64,000 bases of DNA, from positions 1 through 64,000 of the forward strand of contig SJCO01000002.1 of assembly GCA_005217565.1 (NCBI GenBank). The letters run 5' to 3'. The translations under genes and the position numbers were made by a program. Of this stretch, positions 25,997 through 34,540 are shown one piece after another; positions within the stretch are counted from its first letter, which is position 1, and each line of letters begins with the position of its first letter. The DNA is from Puteibacter caeruleilacunae. GTDB taxonomy: Bacteria; Bacteroidota; Bacteroidia; Bacteroidales; Prolixibacteraceae. A model generated the notes under the pieces. That model had not been told where the DNA came from. It saw only the letters and a list, made by a program, of their open reading frames with translations, and did not search any database.

Positions 25997-27532
25997 GTGA
26001 AATACCCAACTATCATATCATCAGCACTTCTTCTAACCTCATTAGCATCATGCTCTCATCAACAGCTGGAGAAGCAACCTAATATTCTTGTCATCATGTC
26101 GGATGACCATTCAACTAACGCGATATCAGCATATCAGTCGCGTCTTGCGTCTGTAATGTCAACTCCCAATATTGATCGTATTGCTTCAGAAGGAATCCTT
26201 CTCAATAATTGTTTCTCAACCAATTCTATTTGCACCCCCAGTAGAGCATCCATTCTTTCCGGACAGTATAGTCATGTGAATGGTGTAAAAACATTAAGGG
26301 ATGATTACCATCCTAATTCTCAGCAACCTGATCTTCCTCAAATTCTTCAAAAGCAAGGTTACCAGACAGCTATCTTTGGAAAGTGGCACTTGCATACCGA
26401 GCCTGTTGGCTTTGATCAATGGCAGGTTCTTCCTAGTCAGGGTTTATATTTCGATCCTGAATTTAAGACCAAAGGTTACGATACCAACACCCCTTATGCC
26501 GACAGGGCAATGAAAAAGCTTAAAGGTTATGTGACTGATATCATCACTGACTTGTCGCTAGACTGGCTTAAGAAGCGTGATGAGAACAAACCTTTCATGT
26601 TAATGGTACATCAGAAAGCTCCACACGCACTTTGGGAGTATCATCCTAAATACAAAGATTTATATAAGGATGTAACTATTCCTGAACCGAAATCGCTTTT
26701 TGAAGATAAATCACATCGTGCTCCTGAAACAATTACTAAGGAAAATACATTGGTAAGATTAGGAAAACGAATGGCTGGTGAAATGAAGATTTCTACGGTT
26801 CATAAATATGATGAATGGCCAACAGGAAAGCTTGATCTAACAGGCATGAATGAAAAGGAACGCATCAAGGCTACATATCAAAAATATGTGAAAGATTATC
26901 TACGTGTTATTGCATCAGTTGATGAGAACGTTGGACGCGTTTTAGATTACCTTGATGAGTCTGGTTTAGCTGATAATACTATTGTAATTTACACCTCTGA
27001 TCAGGGAATGTTCCTGGGAGAACACCAATACCTGGATAAGCGCTGGATATTTGAAGAGTCAATTAAGATGCCTTTCTTGATTCGCTGGCCTAACAAACTA
27101 AAAAGCGCTCAGAAAGTAGATGAGTTGGTAGCAAACGTTGATATCGCTCCTACCCTCTTAGATATGGCTGGTATTGATAAACCTGAATATATGCAGGGCA
27201 ATAGCTTTGTCTCGGTGCTCAATGGAGAGACTGAAGGTTGGCAGAAATCGGTTTATTATCGCTATTGGATGCATCGCGACATGACTCCTGCACATTATGG
27301 CATTAGAACAAAGCAGTATAAGTTGATTTACTACTATGGCAAGACTCTTGATACAAATAGTTATGGTCATCCTGATACTGAGCCTGCATGGGAGTTATAT
27401 GACCTTGCAAGAGATCCTCAGGAGATGAACAATGTGTACAACGATCCTGCATATGAAACTGTAATCAAGAAGTTGAAACAACAACTGGAGGAAAAACAGA
27501 AAGAAGTTGGAGATAAGATGGTAAAAAGGTAA
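25997..27532 (+). CDS. S1-family sulfatase, lipoprotein
   Basis: About 511 aa from the GTG at 25997, chosen because it gives a lipoprotein signal (KYPTIISSALLLTSLASC) and because a longer TTG frame from 25913 would run through the terminator hairpin. It has NILVIMSDDHSTNAIS and formylglycine motif CTPSRASILSG (Cys79), AIFGKWHLHTEP, VIYTSDQGMFLGEH and YDLARDPQEMNNV. The MSDDH and DQGMFLGEH blocks are typical of sulfatases acting on glucosamine or uronic acid sulfates. Likely part of the glycosaminoglycan pathway. Confidence 0.9.
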   Translation: MKYPTIISSALLLTSLASCSHQQLEKQPNILVIMSDDHSTNAISAYQSRLASVMSTPNIDRIASEGILLNNCFSTNSICTPSRASILSGQYSHVNGVKTLRDDYHPNSQQPDLPQILQKQGYQTAIFGKWHLHTEPVGFDQWQVLPSQGLYFDPEFKTKGYDTNTPYADRAMKKLKGYVTDIITDLSLDWLKKRDENKPFMLMVHQKAPHALWEYHPKYKDLYKDVTIPEPKSLFEDKSHRAPETITKENTLVRLGKRMAGEMKISTVHKYDEWPTGKLDLTGMNEKERIKATYQKYVKDYLRVIASVDENVGRVLDYLDESGLADNTIVIYTSDQGMFLGEHQYLDKRWIFEESIKMPFLIRWPNKLKSAQKVDELVANVDIAPTLLDMAGIDKPEYMQGNSFVSVLNGETEGWQKSVYYRYWMHRDMTPAHYGIRTKQYKLIYYYGKTLDTNSYGHPDTEPAWELYDLARDPQEMNNVYNDPAYETVIKKLKQQLEEKQKEVGDKMVKR

Positions 27533-27560
27533 ACGGTTGAAAGGTTAACAATTAAACATC

Positions 27561-30044
27561 ATGATAAAGAACTATATTATAATACTGCTGGCAATGGTAA
27601 CATTGCTACCGACAGGCAGTAAAGCTGATGAGCTTACTGATATTGCGAAGAAATACAGAACATGGATTATTGGAGACAATAACATCGAATACAACAATCC
27701 AGTCATTCAACAACGTTATCAAGCGATTCTTGAGTATGTTGATTCCGCAGATAAGAAATATGATGGTTTCACATTTACACCTAAGAAGACTTTTGATTTC
27801 TCTACAAAGCCGAATCAGAAAGAGGCTCGCTTTATCTTTTCAGAGCTTCTGTTCCCACTATCGCTAGGTTATCATCTTCCTGGAGATTCAAAAAACAAGA
27901 ATAAGTACTACCAGAATCCGAATACAAAAAAGAAGATACTAAAACTGTTTAACTATCTGCGCACCAAAGGTTGGAAAGAAGGCATCGATATGTGTTATAA
28001 AAACATGGATACCTATCGCAGTACTGGTGTTGTTGGTTTTGGAGGCTCCATGGGAAATAATTTCCTTGGTTACAGTATCTCTCTTTTCTTGAACAAAGAA
28101 TTGCTTAGTCAGGAAAACATGCTTGACAATGAATTGAAAACACTCAACTGGATTAGTAATGTTGTGGGACCACAATTCAGTTTTCCTAAGCTATGGGAGG
28201 TTACAGGTTACAATGCCGATGGTGTACGTGCGATGTTGAACAACCGCATGTGCTACGTATTATCATTGCCAGCTAATCATCCTAAGCGTACTGATGAAGC
28301 AAAGTACTTCTCAAAACTGTTCGATAAGTCGCTACAAATTGCTGATGGTTGGGCCGATTTGATTAAGTCTGACTACATGGGATACCACCATAAGAACGCT
28401 TATTTAAGTGCTTATGCTCCCAATGCATATCATACCGCATCACTAATGACTTATCTTTTAAATGGTTCTTCCTATCAGGTTAGTGATAAAGCCATAGACA
28501 ATCTATCGAAGGCTATTCTGACCACTCGTATTTATACAAATAAATATGATTGTCCACGTGCTTCTGCAGGTCGTTTCCCTGAGAACTTAGGTGTTTTAGT
28601 ACGCAATATGCCTTGCTTTGCTTACATGGCACAGGTTGACGCAACAAACAAGCAAGAGCTGGAAGGAGCATTTGCCCGACTATGGGATCCAGGATATGAG
28701 CATTTCAAAGACAATTATATCGAAAGTGTAGGATGCAAAATCATGTATCATGGCTCTATTGGCGCATTACAGGTAGCTGTTGATCAGGTAAAAAAGAATA
28801 TCAGGGCAGAAGATGATCCTCATGGTTCATGGTTTTATCCTTATGCAGGATTAGGAATCTATCGTCAGGATAACTGGTTACTGTCGTTCAAAGGAAATAG
28901 CAAATACATCTGGGACTATGAGTCAAGCAAGACCGAAAACTTTTACGGTCGCTTTGTAAGTGCAGGGGCATTACGTATTATGGCTGGAGGAAATCCTGTT
29001 TCTGCAGAAAAGAGTGGATACACCATTGATGGTTGGAATTGGACACGTCTTCCTGGGGCTACCACACTTGAAATGCCTTATGAGAAGCTTCGCTCTAAAA
29101 AGACACGTAACTTTACTCCAGAAAGTTATCTTGGAGGTGTTAATATGGGAGACAACTGTGGTGTAGTATCGATGAAATATAATGCACCATTGAATAACCT
29201 ATCGTTGAATAAATCCTTCTTCTTCTTCGATGACTATGTTGTTGCAATTGGAAGCAATATTGCTGCAAAGGATGAGCCATACATGGTGCAGACTACCCTT
29301 TTTCAGAATGGGCTGCAGAAAGGACAGAAACGATTCAATGTAAACGGACAAGACATTCAGAAAAGTGTTGAGAAGAAAGTTGACGCGAAAGACCTCTTCC
29401 TTACCGATGCACAAGGACATGCCTACTTTGTAAAGGGGAATAATACCATTACCTATTCTCTAGGAAAACAGACAGCTCCTCTTCATCATGGAAAACAAAA
29501 TGCTACAGCTGATTTCGCTTCAGCAAGAATCCTTCATGGAGAAAATCCAGGCAATGAATCATACTTATATATGATCCAGATTAATGGAGGTGTAGAAGGT
29601 GCGAAACATTTAGCAAAAGATCATGATTACCTATTCCAGATCATTCAACAAGATGAGGTTGCCCACATTGTAAATTACAAGGCGTGTAACACAACCGCTT
29701 ATGCACTATTGTCTGCCAACAAAACCTCTAACGATGCGTTGATCAGTAAAACAAATACTCCTTGTCTGGCAATGGTAAAAAGCACAACAGATAATAAAGT
29801 TGAACTTAAAATACAGAATCCAGAGTTAGGTAAAATCGACAAGAAGATTGGTTACAATGATGTGAACAACTACTGGCACAAAAGCAGTACAGTACAACCT
29901 GTAACATTAACCTTAAAAGGATCATGGAAGCTTGATACTCCAAATAAAGAGGTTAAAGTAATTGAGATGAACAAAACACAAACAACCATTCAATTTGAGT
30001 GTTTTGATGCAAAGGTGATAGCTATAGGGTTAAGTCGACAGTAA
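27561..30044 (+). CDS. Polysaccharide lyase family 8 (chondroitin/hyaluronan-type lyase)
   Basis: This 827-aa protein has a signal peptide ending GSKA. The N-terminal alpha-toroid (~25-380) has KLWEVTGYNADGVRAMLNNR, SDYMGYHHKNAYLSAYAPNA (His276 and Tyr285 are nine apart, as the His/Tyr pair is in chondroitinase AC and hyaluronate lyases), and RASAGRFPEN with the Arg residues. The C-terminal two-thirds is the beta-sandwich region, with GSWFYPYAGLGIYRQDNW. It cleaves uronic-acid-containing glycosaminoglycans by beta-elimination, releasing the unsaturated ends that GH88 enzymes process. Chondroitin sulfate or hyaluronan is most likely. Confidence 0.88.
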   Translation: MIKNYIIILLAMVTLLPTGSKADELTDIAKKYRTWIIGDNNIEYNNPVIQQRYQAILEYVDSADKKYDGFTFTPKKTFDFSTKPNQKEARFIFSELLFPLSLGYHLPGDSKNKNKYYQNPNTKKKILKLFNYLRTKGWKEGIDMCYKNMDTYRSTGVVGFGGSMGNNFLGYSISLFLNKELLSQENMLDNELKTLNWISNVVGPQFSFPKLWEVTGYNADGVRAMLNNRMCYVLSLPANHPKRTDEAKYFSKLFDKSLQIADGWADLIKSDYMGYHHKNAYLSAYAPNAYHTASLMTYLLNGSSYQVSDKAIDNLSKAILTTRIYTNKYDCPRASAGRFPENLGVLVRNMPCFAYMAQVDATNKQELEGAFARLWDPGYEHFKDNYIESVGCKIMYHGSIGALQVAVDQVKKNIRAEDDPHGSWFYPYAGLGIYRQDNWLLSFKGNSKYIWDYESSKTENFYGRFVSAGALRIMAGGNPVSAEKSGYTIDGWNWTRLPGATTLEMPYEKLRSKKTRNFTPESYLGGVNMGDNCGVVSMKYNAPLNNLSLNKSFFFFDDYVVAIGSNIAAKDEPYMVQTTLFQNGLQKGQKRFNVNGQDIQKSVEKKVDAKDLFLTDAQGHAYFVKGNNTITYSLGKQTAPLHHGKQNATADFASARILHGENPGNESYLYMIQINGGVEGAKHLAKDHDYLFQIIQQDEVAHIVNYKACNTTAYALLSANKTSNDALISKTNTPCLAMVKSTTDNKVELKIQNPELGKIDKKIGYNDVNNYWHKSSTVQPVTLTLKGSWKLDTPNKEVKVIEMNKTQTTIQFECFDAKVIAIGLSRQ

Positions 30045-30081
30045 TCGATGATTGAAGGAATATGAATAGAATCGAGAAATC

Positions 30082-31149
30082 ATGAAATATATATTGAAAT
30101 CACTCACACTGGTTGCAGCTATTACAACAATGGGAAGTTGTTCGGCTCACGATGATTCACATGCTCACAAAAAAGAAGGAGCTGTTGAAATCACAACGCG
30201 ACTAAGCGCACAACAAGATGTTGCAACGGCCGATCAAATAATCGATAACACCTGGATTGTTGTTGGTAACAAAGCTCCTGACGGCATTGTTACCCGCGAA
30301 GAGGTAGACAATAAGCCTATCTATCATTTTCAGGCTACAGGCAAGGCCAACCGAATTGAATTTACCTCTTGTTTTGGGAATGAGAAAGATCTCAAAGGTA
30401 AATCAAAAGAAGAAATTGAGCTCCTGAAAGCCATTAAAAGTGCTTATGAATATAGCGATCAAGGGAACTATGGTGAAACGGTAACTTACGAATGGAAAGC
30501 ATTGTTTCCTGAGAAGATGGAGAAGGGAAAAGGAGCAATCTTTGCACAATGGCATGGCCGCCCGGATCGAACATTGGTTAAGGATCCTAATGGCAACATG
30601 AAACACTGGGATAAAAAAGCCTTTGTTTCAATGCTTGATACCATGTATTTTGAAAAGAATATTGGTATCAGCAAAAAGACTGGTAAACCTAATGGTTGGA
30701 TCGTAGAACAATCGGCAGGAGGTCCTATCGGAGCATTTCATTTCCGTGAAGATTATATGTACCTAATGATTCGTGGAGAATGTAACCGCATGTCGGATCC
30801 TACTTTCAAAGTAAAGCCTAAACCCGGACAGCATTTGAATAAGGTAATCGGCAGAGACGGCAAGTATGGAACAATTGTATTTGAACGCCCATCTTCTGAG
30901 ATACCAATTAATGAATGGATCAACTTCAAGGTACGCATCAAATACTCAAAATACAGTTTAGTAGAAGACAAAACTCTTGAAACTGGTAGTGTTGAAGTTT
31001 GGATGAATGGAGAAAAAGTTGCCGACTGGAAAGGTGATGTTGGTAAAAATGACAAGCACGGTCCTTACTTCAAATTTGGTATCTATAAACCAGGGCCCAA
31101 TGGTTTTAAAGTAGATTGCAGCGAATACAAGCAGACTATTCATCGATAA
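30082..31149 (+). CDS. Heparin lyase I family protein (PL13-like), lipoprotein
   Basis: This 355-aa protein has a lipoprotein signal (MKYILKSLTLVAAITTMGSC, Cys20). It resembles Pedobacter and Bacteroides heparinase I: IFAQWHGRPDRTLVKDPNG (His158 in the block that holds the catalytic His), KPNGWIVEQ, TIVFERPSSEIPINEWINFK, and the C-terminal KHGPYFKFGIYKPG that corresponds to the catalytic-Tyr region YYFKFGIY. It should cut heparin or heparan sulfate at sulfated GlcN-IdoA2S links. Its presence next to PL8 means that two classes of glycosaminoglycan are addressed by one gene group. Confidence 0.85.
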   Translation: MKYILKSLTLVAAITTMGSCSAHDDSHAHKKEGAVEITTRLSAQQDVATADQIIDNTWIVVGNKAPDGIVTREEVDNKPIYHFQATGKANRIEFTSCFGNEKDLKGKSKEEIELLKAIKSAYEYSDQGNYGETVTYEWKALFPEKMEKGKGAIFAQWHGRPDRTLVKDPNGNMKHWDKKAFVSMLDTMYFEKNIGISKKTGKPNGWIVEQSAGGPIGAFHFREDYMYLMIRGECNRMSDPTFKVKPKPGQHLNKVIGRDGKYGTIVFERPSSEIPINEWINFKVRIKYSKYSLVEDKTLETGSVEVWMNGEKVADWKGDVGKNDKHGPYFKFGIYKPGPNGFKVDCSEYKQTIHR

Positions 31150-31167
31150 TTAAAGAATCTATTGGAT

Positions 31168-32784
31168 ATGAAATACACATTATCACTACTTCCGCTGGCG
31201 TTATTGTCTGCCTGTGGAAATCAACAACAAAAACCACAACCTCAACAACGCCCCAATATACTGTTCATCATGACCGATGACCATACCACTCAGGCGATGA
31301 GCTGTTATGGTAGTCAATTGATTGAAACTCCTAACCTTGATAGAATAGCCAATGAGGGAATTCGTTTTAATAACTGTTATGTTACTAACGCAATTTGTGC
31401 CCCTTCAAGAGCAGTGATTCTTACAGGGAAATTCAGTCACCAGAATGGGGTGATCAACAACGCGGCAGAATTTGATGGATCACAACAGACTTATCCAAAG
31501 CTTCTGCAGAAGGTTGGATATCAAACATCAATGATTGGTAAATGGCACCTAGGTTCTGCTCCAACAGGATTCGATTTCTGGAGTGTTTTACCAGGACAAG
31601 GAGACTATTACCAGCCTCAGTTTATAGAAATGGGAGACACCATTACTGAAAATGGCTATGTTACTGATATTATCACGAAAAAAGCCATAAATTGGCTTGA
31701 CAATCGCGATAAATCCAAGCCTTTTGCAATGGTGTATCAACATAAGGCTCCACATCGTAACTGGATACCTGCACCACGACATTTAGGGGCTTTTGAGGAT
31801 AAAGTATTTCCGGAACCTCCTACCCTGTTTGATGATTATGAAGGACGAGGATCTGCAGCCAGAGAGCAGGAAATGGAAATTGCCAACCATATGTGGGATG
31901 CATGGGACTTCAAGCTAGCAACAAAAGAAGAATTGGAAACTTTTGGTGCGAACAATAAACTTGAAAGCATCAAAGATGCCAAGCATCACGACGTTGCCGG
32001 AGCAAATAAGCGCAGCGAAGACCTTAAAAAGCTTTACCGTGTATACAGTCGCATGACTGACGACCAACGAGCAAAGTGGCATGAAGCTTATGCCAAACGT
32101 ATTGCGAAATTCAAAGAAGGTAAGTTAAAAGGAAAAGAGTTGATTTCATTCAAGTATCAGCTGTATATGCGCGACTACCTGGCTTGTTTGCTTTCATTGG
32201 ATGAAAACGTTGGACAAATGTTGGATTATCTGAAGAAAGAAAACCAGCTGGATAATACAATTATCGTTTATACCTCTGACCAAGGTTTCTTCCTGGGTGA
32301 ACATGGTTGGTTCGACAAGCGTCTGATGTATGAAGAATGTTATAGAATGCCATTATTGATTCGTTACCCTAAAGCCATCAAGGCAGGAACAACAAGTAAT
32401 GCTTTGGCGATGAATGTCGACTTTGCACCTACTTTCCTTGATTTTGCAGGCGTTGAAGTTCCAAAAGACATGCAGGGAAAATCACTTCGCAATATTCTGG
32501 AAAACGAAGGGAAAGCTCCTGAAAACTGGCGCGATGCAACCTATTATCATTATTATGAGTATCCGTCATGGCATTCGGTAAAACGTCATTATGGATTGCG
32601 TACTGAGAAGTATAAGCTAATTCATTTCTATAATGATGTAGATGAATGGGAACTGTATGATATGGAGAAAGATCCTCAGGAAATGCAGAATGTAATTGAT
32701 GATCCGGCTTATAAAGAGTTGGTACCGGAACTAAAAGCAAGATTAAAAGATTTAAGGTTACAGTATCAGGATGATACGGAATAA
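31168..32784 (+). CDS. S1-family sulfatase, lipoprotein (GlcNAc-6-sulfatase-like)
   Basis: About 538 aa from the ATG at 31168 (MKYTLSLLPLALLSAC); the TTG six bases upstream is unlikely. It has NILFIMTDDHTTQAMSCYG, formylglycine motif CAPSRAVILTG (Cys77), SMIGKWHLGSAPTGFDFW, YQHKAPHRNW, VYTSDQGFFLGEHGWFDKRL and YDMEKDPQEMQNV. A sulfatase next to a PL13 lyase is also found in the B. thetaiotaomicron heparin locus, where it acts on GlcNAc/GlcNS 6-sulfate; I infer that activity here. The start is 18 bp after the lyase stop, so the two are co-expressed. Confidence 0.9.
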   Translation: MKYTLSLLPLALLSACGNQQQKPQPQQRPNILFIMTDDHTTQAMSCYGSQLIETPNLDRIANEGIRFNNCYVTNAICAPSRAVILTGKFSHQNGVINNAAEFDGSQQTYPKLLQKVGYQTSMIGKWHLGSAPTGFDFWSVLPGQGDYYQPQFIEMGDTITENGYVTDIITKKAINWLDNRDKSKPFAMVYQHKAPHRNWIPAPRHLGAFEDKVFPEPPTLFDDYEGRGSAAREQEMEIANHMWDAWDFKLATKEELETFGANNKLESIKDAKHHDVAGANKRSEDLKKLYRVYSRMTDDQRAKWHEAYAKRIAKFKEGKLKGKELISFKYQLYMRDYLACLLSLDENVGQMLDYLKKENQLDNTIIVYTSDQGFFLGEHGWFDKRLMYEECYRMPLLIRYPKAIKAGTTSNALAMNVDFAPTFLDFAGVEVPKDMQGKSLRNILENEGKAPENWRDATYYHYYEYPSWHSVKRHYGLRTEKYKLIHFYNDVDEWELYDMEKDPQEMQNVIDDPAYKELVPELKARLKDLRLQYQDDTE

Positions 32785-32793
32785 TGTTATTAT

Positions 32794-32832
32794 TATCAAG
32801 GCGGTCAGCAAACTGACCGCCTTGATATTTTT
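32794..32832. terminator. Bidirectional terminator between convergent genes
   Basis: TATCAAGGCGGTCAG-CAAA-CTGACCGCCTTGATA, a 15-bp stem, followed by T residues on the plus strand. It serves the plus-strand sulfatase operon; it lies at and beyond the 3' end of the minus-strand PNGase gene. Confidence 0.9.
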
Positions 32833-34468
32833 ACTCTACTCTAAAGCGGTAGGTTTCGCTTTCAGCAAAGTCGTATTTTAATTCTTTCAACAGATTGTGA
32901 TCTTTATCGTAGATGGCAATTTTACCATTCTTACCTACCAAGTCAGGATTAGAACGACGATACCACCACTGACGGATCATTCCATCCTCTTTTCGATCTA
33001 CCACCTTCAATTCATAACATCCTTTCTCAAGCGCTACAAAATCCTCATAAACCTCTTCATCTTCCATCATATCACGCTCAGCAATCACTTCTCCCACTGT
33101 ATTGGTTAAGGTATAGTAGTTATCCTGTGCACGACCATGACCTTGTACCTCCAGGTAGATATAAATCTTATTTGGCAATACATCTGGCTTCTTAACGATA
33201 GAAGTCATGTTGTTATTCCATTTATAATCGTCTGTAGTACCGTTAGGGTTACTAATAGTAACTGTGAAAATAGAATCTTTCTTCAATCCTTTCCACATGA
33301 TATTAGGAAGAACTACACGCTCTTGTGCAAGGAACTCAAGTGTACCATTCCATGTATAAGTCTCCTTACGACCATTACTTAGTCCATAGGTAATATCCAA
33401 TGAACGCAACGTATTCTTACCTGTGTTTTGAATAAGAATTTCAGGATCTTTACAGATTGGATTAACGCGACTATATTCATCTTTGCTACTAGGTGCAATA
33501 ATATCGGTAATCGCTGCATCATTCTTGAAGTTTGGACCGCCATAGGTCACCAACTGATGACTCATAAGGTAGTTACCATTCTTCTCTCCATTATCAGAAT
33601 ACATTTCAATACCATAATCAAACATCAAGCTATCACCAGGATTCACCTTATTGGTTAGCTCGAAATCATAGGTATCAACCGGCGTACCAGGGCACCATCC
33701 AGCACGATCGAATTGCCATGTTCCTCCCTGAGGATAGATTGGATTATTTCCGCAATTCTTCCAAACATTCCAACGGAATAATACCTCTTTATTTCCGAAG
33801 TATGTATGGGTCTTACTATCCCACTCACAGCAGTTACGCGGACCATTATGTCCGTGGCCAGAAATACGGGCACGCAACATGTATCCTTTTGCTTTAGGAT
33901 TTAGTTTTAGCATAAATGGCTTCAATGCTTTATCATCGGCCAGGTGCTCATACTTGTAACTTCCCTGTGGATAAAGATTCTCAACAGAGATTACATCCCT
34001 TACTGGTGTTCCTTCGATAAACAGAAATTTCATATCCAGTAACTCCTGTTGGTTACCACTGGAAATCTCCACTTTCCCTTTCAATACAGGAGCATAACAA
34101 GTCACGTCATAGATATACGTCCACCCCTTTTCTCCATTTAGGTCTAATCCCTTACCATAAGGAGTAACAAAGTTTTCAAGCTCATACTTCTCGATAGTAT
34201 CTCCCTGAGGAACATACAACATAGTATGGGTAGAATAATCCCACTCTCCACAAGGATACTTATCACGGGTAGTCTTCTCGTCACACTTCAATGTACGGAT
34301 CATCAGGATCTTCTCCCAAGTACGTCCATCATCAGGTAACTCAAATTCACCACGACGTTTGGTAATATCATCAAACGTAAAAATCTGCACAGTAAGGGTA
34401 TCTCTTTTCTGAGCAGACAGGTTTAATGACAGCAACACTGTCATCATCAACAAAAGTCTTCGTCTCAT
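32831..34468 (-). CDS. PNGase F-like peptide:N-glycosidase
   Basis: This 545-aa protein has signal peptide MRRRLLLMMTVLLSLNLSA, cut before Gln. Residues ~50-330 match the two-lobed PNGase F fold: YPCGEWDYSTHT (Asp of GEWD, equivalent to catalytic Asp60), ISGHGHNGPRNCCEW (Glu of CEW, equivalent to Glu206), and TWQFDRAGWCPG. The C-terminal ~200 residues form extra beta domains (VTISNPNGTTDDYKWNNN, DRKEDGMIRQWWYRR). It would release N-glycans from glycoproteins. The GH92 alpha-mannosidase upstream would then trim the glycan, so the pair is an N-glycan unit. There is no CTD for T9SS export. Confidence 0.87.
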   Translation of the reverse strand: MRRRLLLMMTVLLSLNLSAQKRDTLTVQIFTFDDITKRRGEFELPDDGRTWEKILMIRTLKCDEKTTRDKYPCGEWDYSTHTMLYVPQGDTIEKYELENFVTPYGKGLDLNGEKGWTYIYDVTCYAPVLKGKVEISSGNQQELLDMKFLFIEGTPVRDVISVENLYPQGSYKYEHLADDKALKPFMLKLNPKAKGYMLRARISGHGHNGPRNCCEWDSKTHTYFGNKEVLFRWNVWKNCGNNPIYPQGGTWQFDRAGWCPGTPVDTYDFELTNKVNPGDSLMFDYGIEMYSDNGEKNGNYLMSHQLVTYGGPNFKNDAAITDIIAPSSKDEYSRVNPICKDPEILIQNTGKNTLRSLDITYGLSNGRKETYTWNGTLEFLAQERVVLPNIMWKGLKKDSIFTVTISNPNGTTDDYKWNNNMTSIVKKPDVLPNKIYIYLEVQGHGRAQDNYYTLTNTVGEVIAERDMMEDEEVYEDFVALEKGCYELKVVDRKEDGMIRQWWYRRSNPDLVGKNGKIAIYDKDHNLLKELKYDFAESETYRFRVE

Positions 34469-34491
34469 TACTTATTTCATTTGGTGTTAGT

Positions 34492-34524
34492 CAAAAAAAC
34501 TCCCGAAGGATTCCCCCGGGAGTT
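34492..34524 (-). terminator. Terminator after the GH92 gene, 24 bp before the PNGase start
   Basis: On the minus strand AACTCCCG pairs with CGGGAGTT and is followed by TTTTTTT. Only ~24 bp separate it from the PNGase start codon, so the PNGase gene probably depends on read-through or an internal promoter. Confidence 0.85.
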
Positions 34525-34540
34525 CATGTTATCTAATTTC

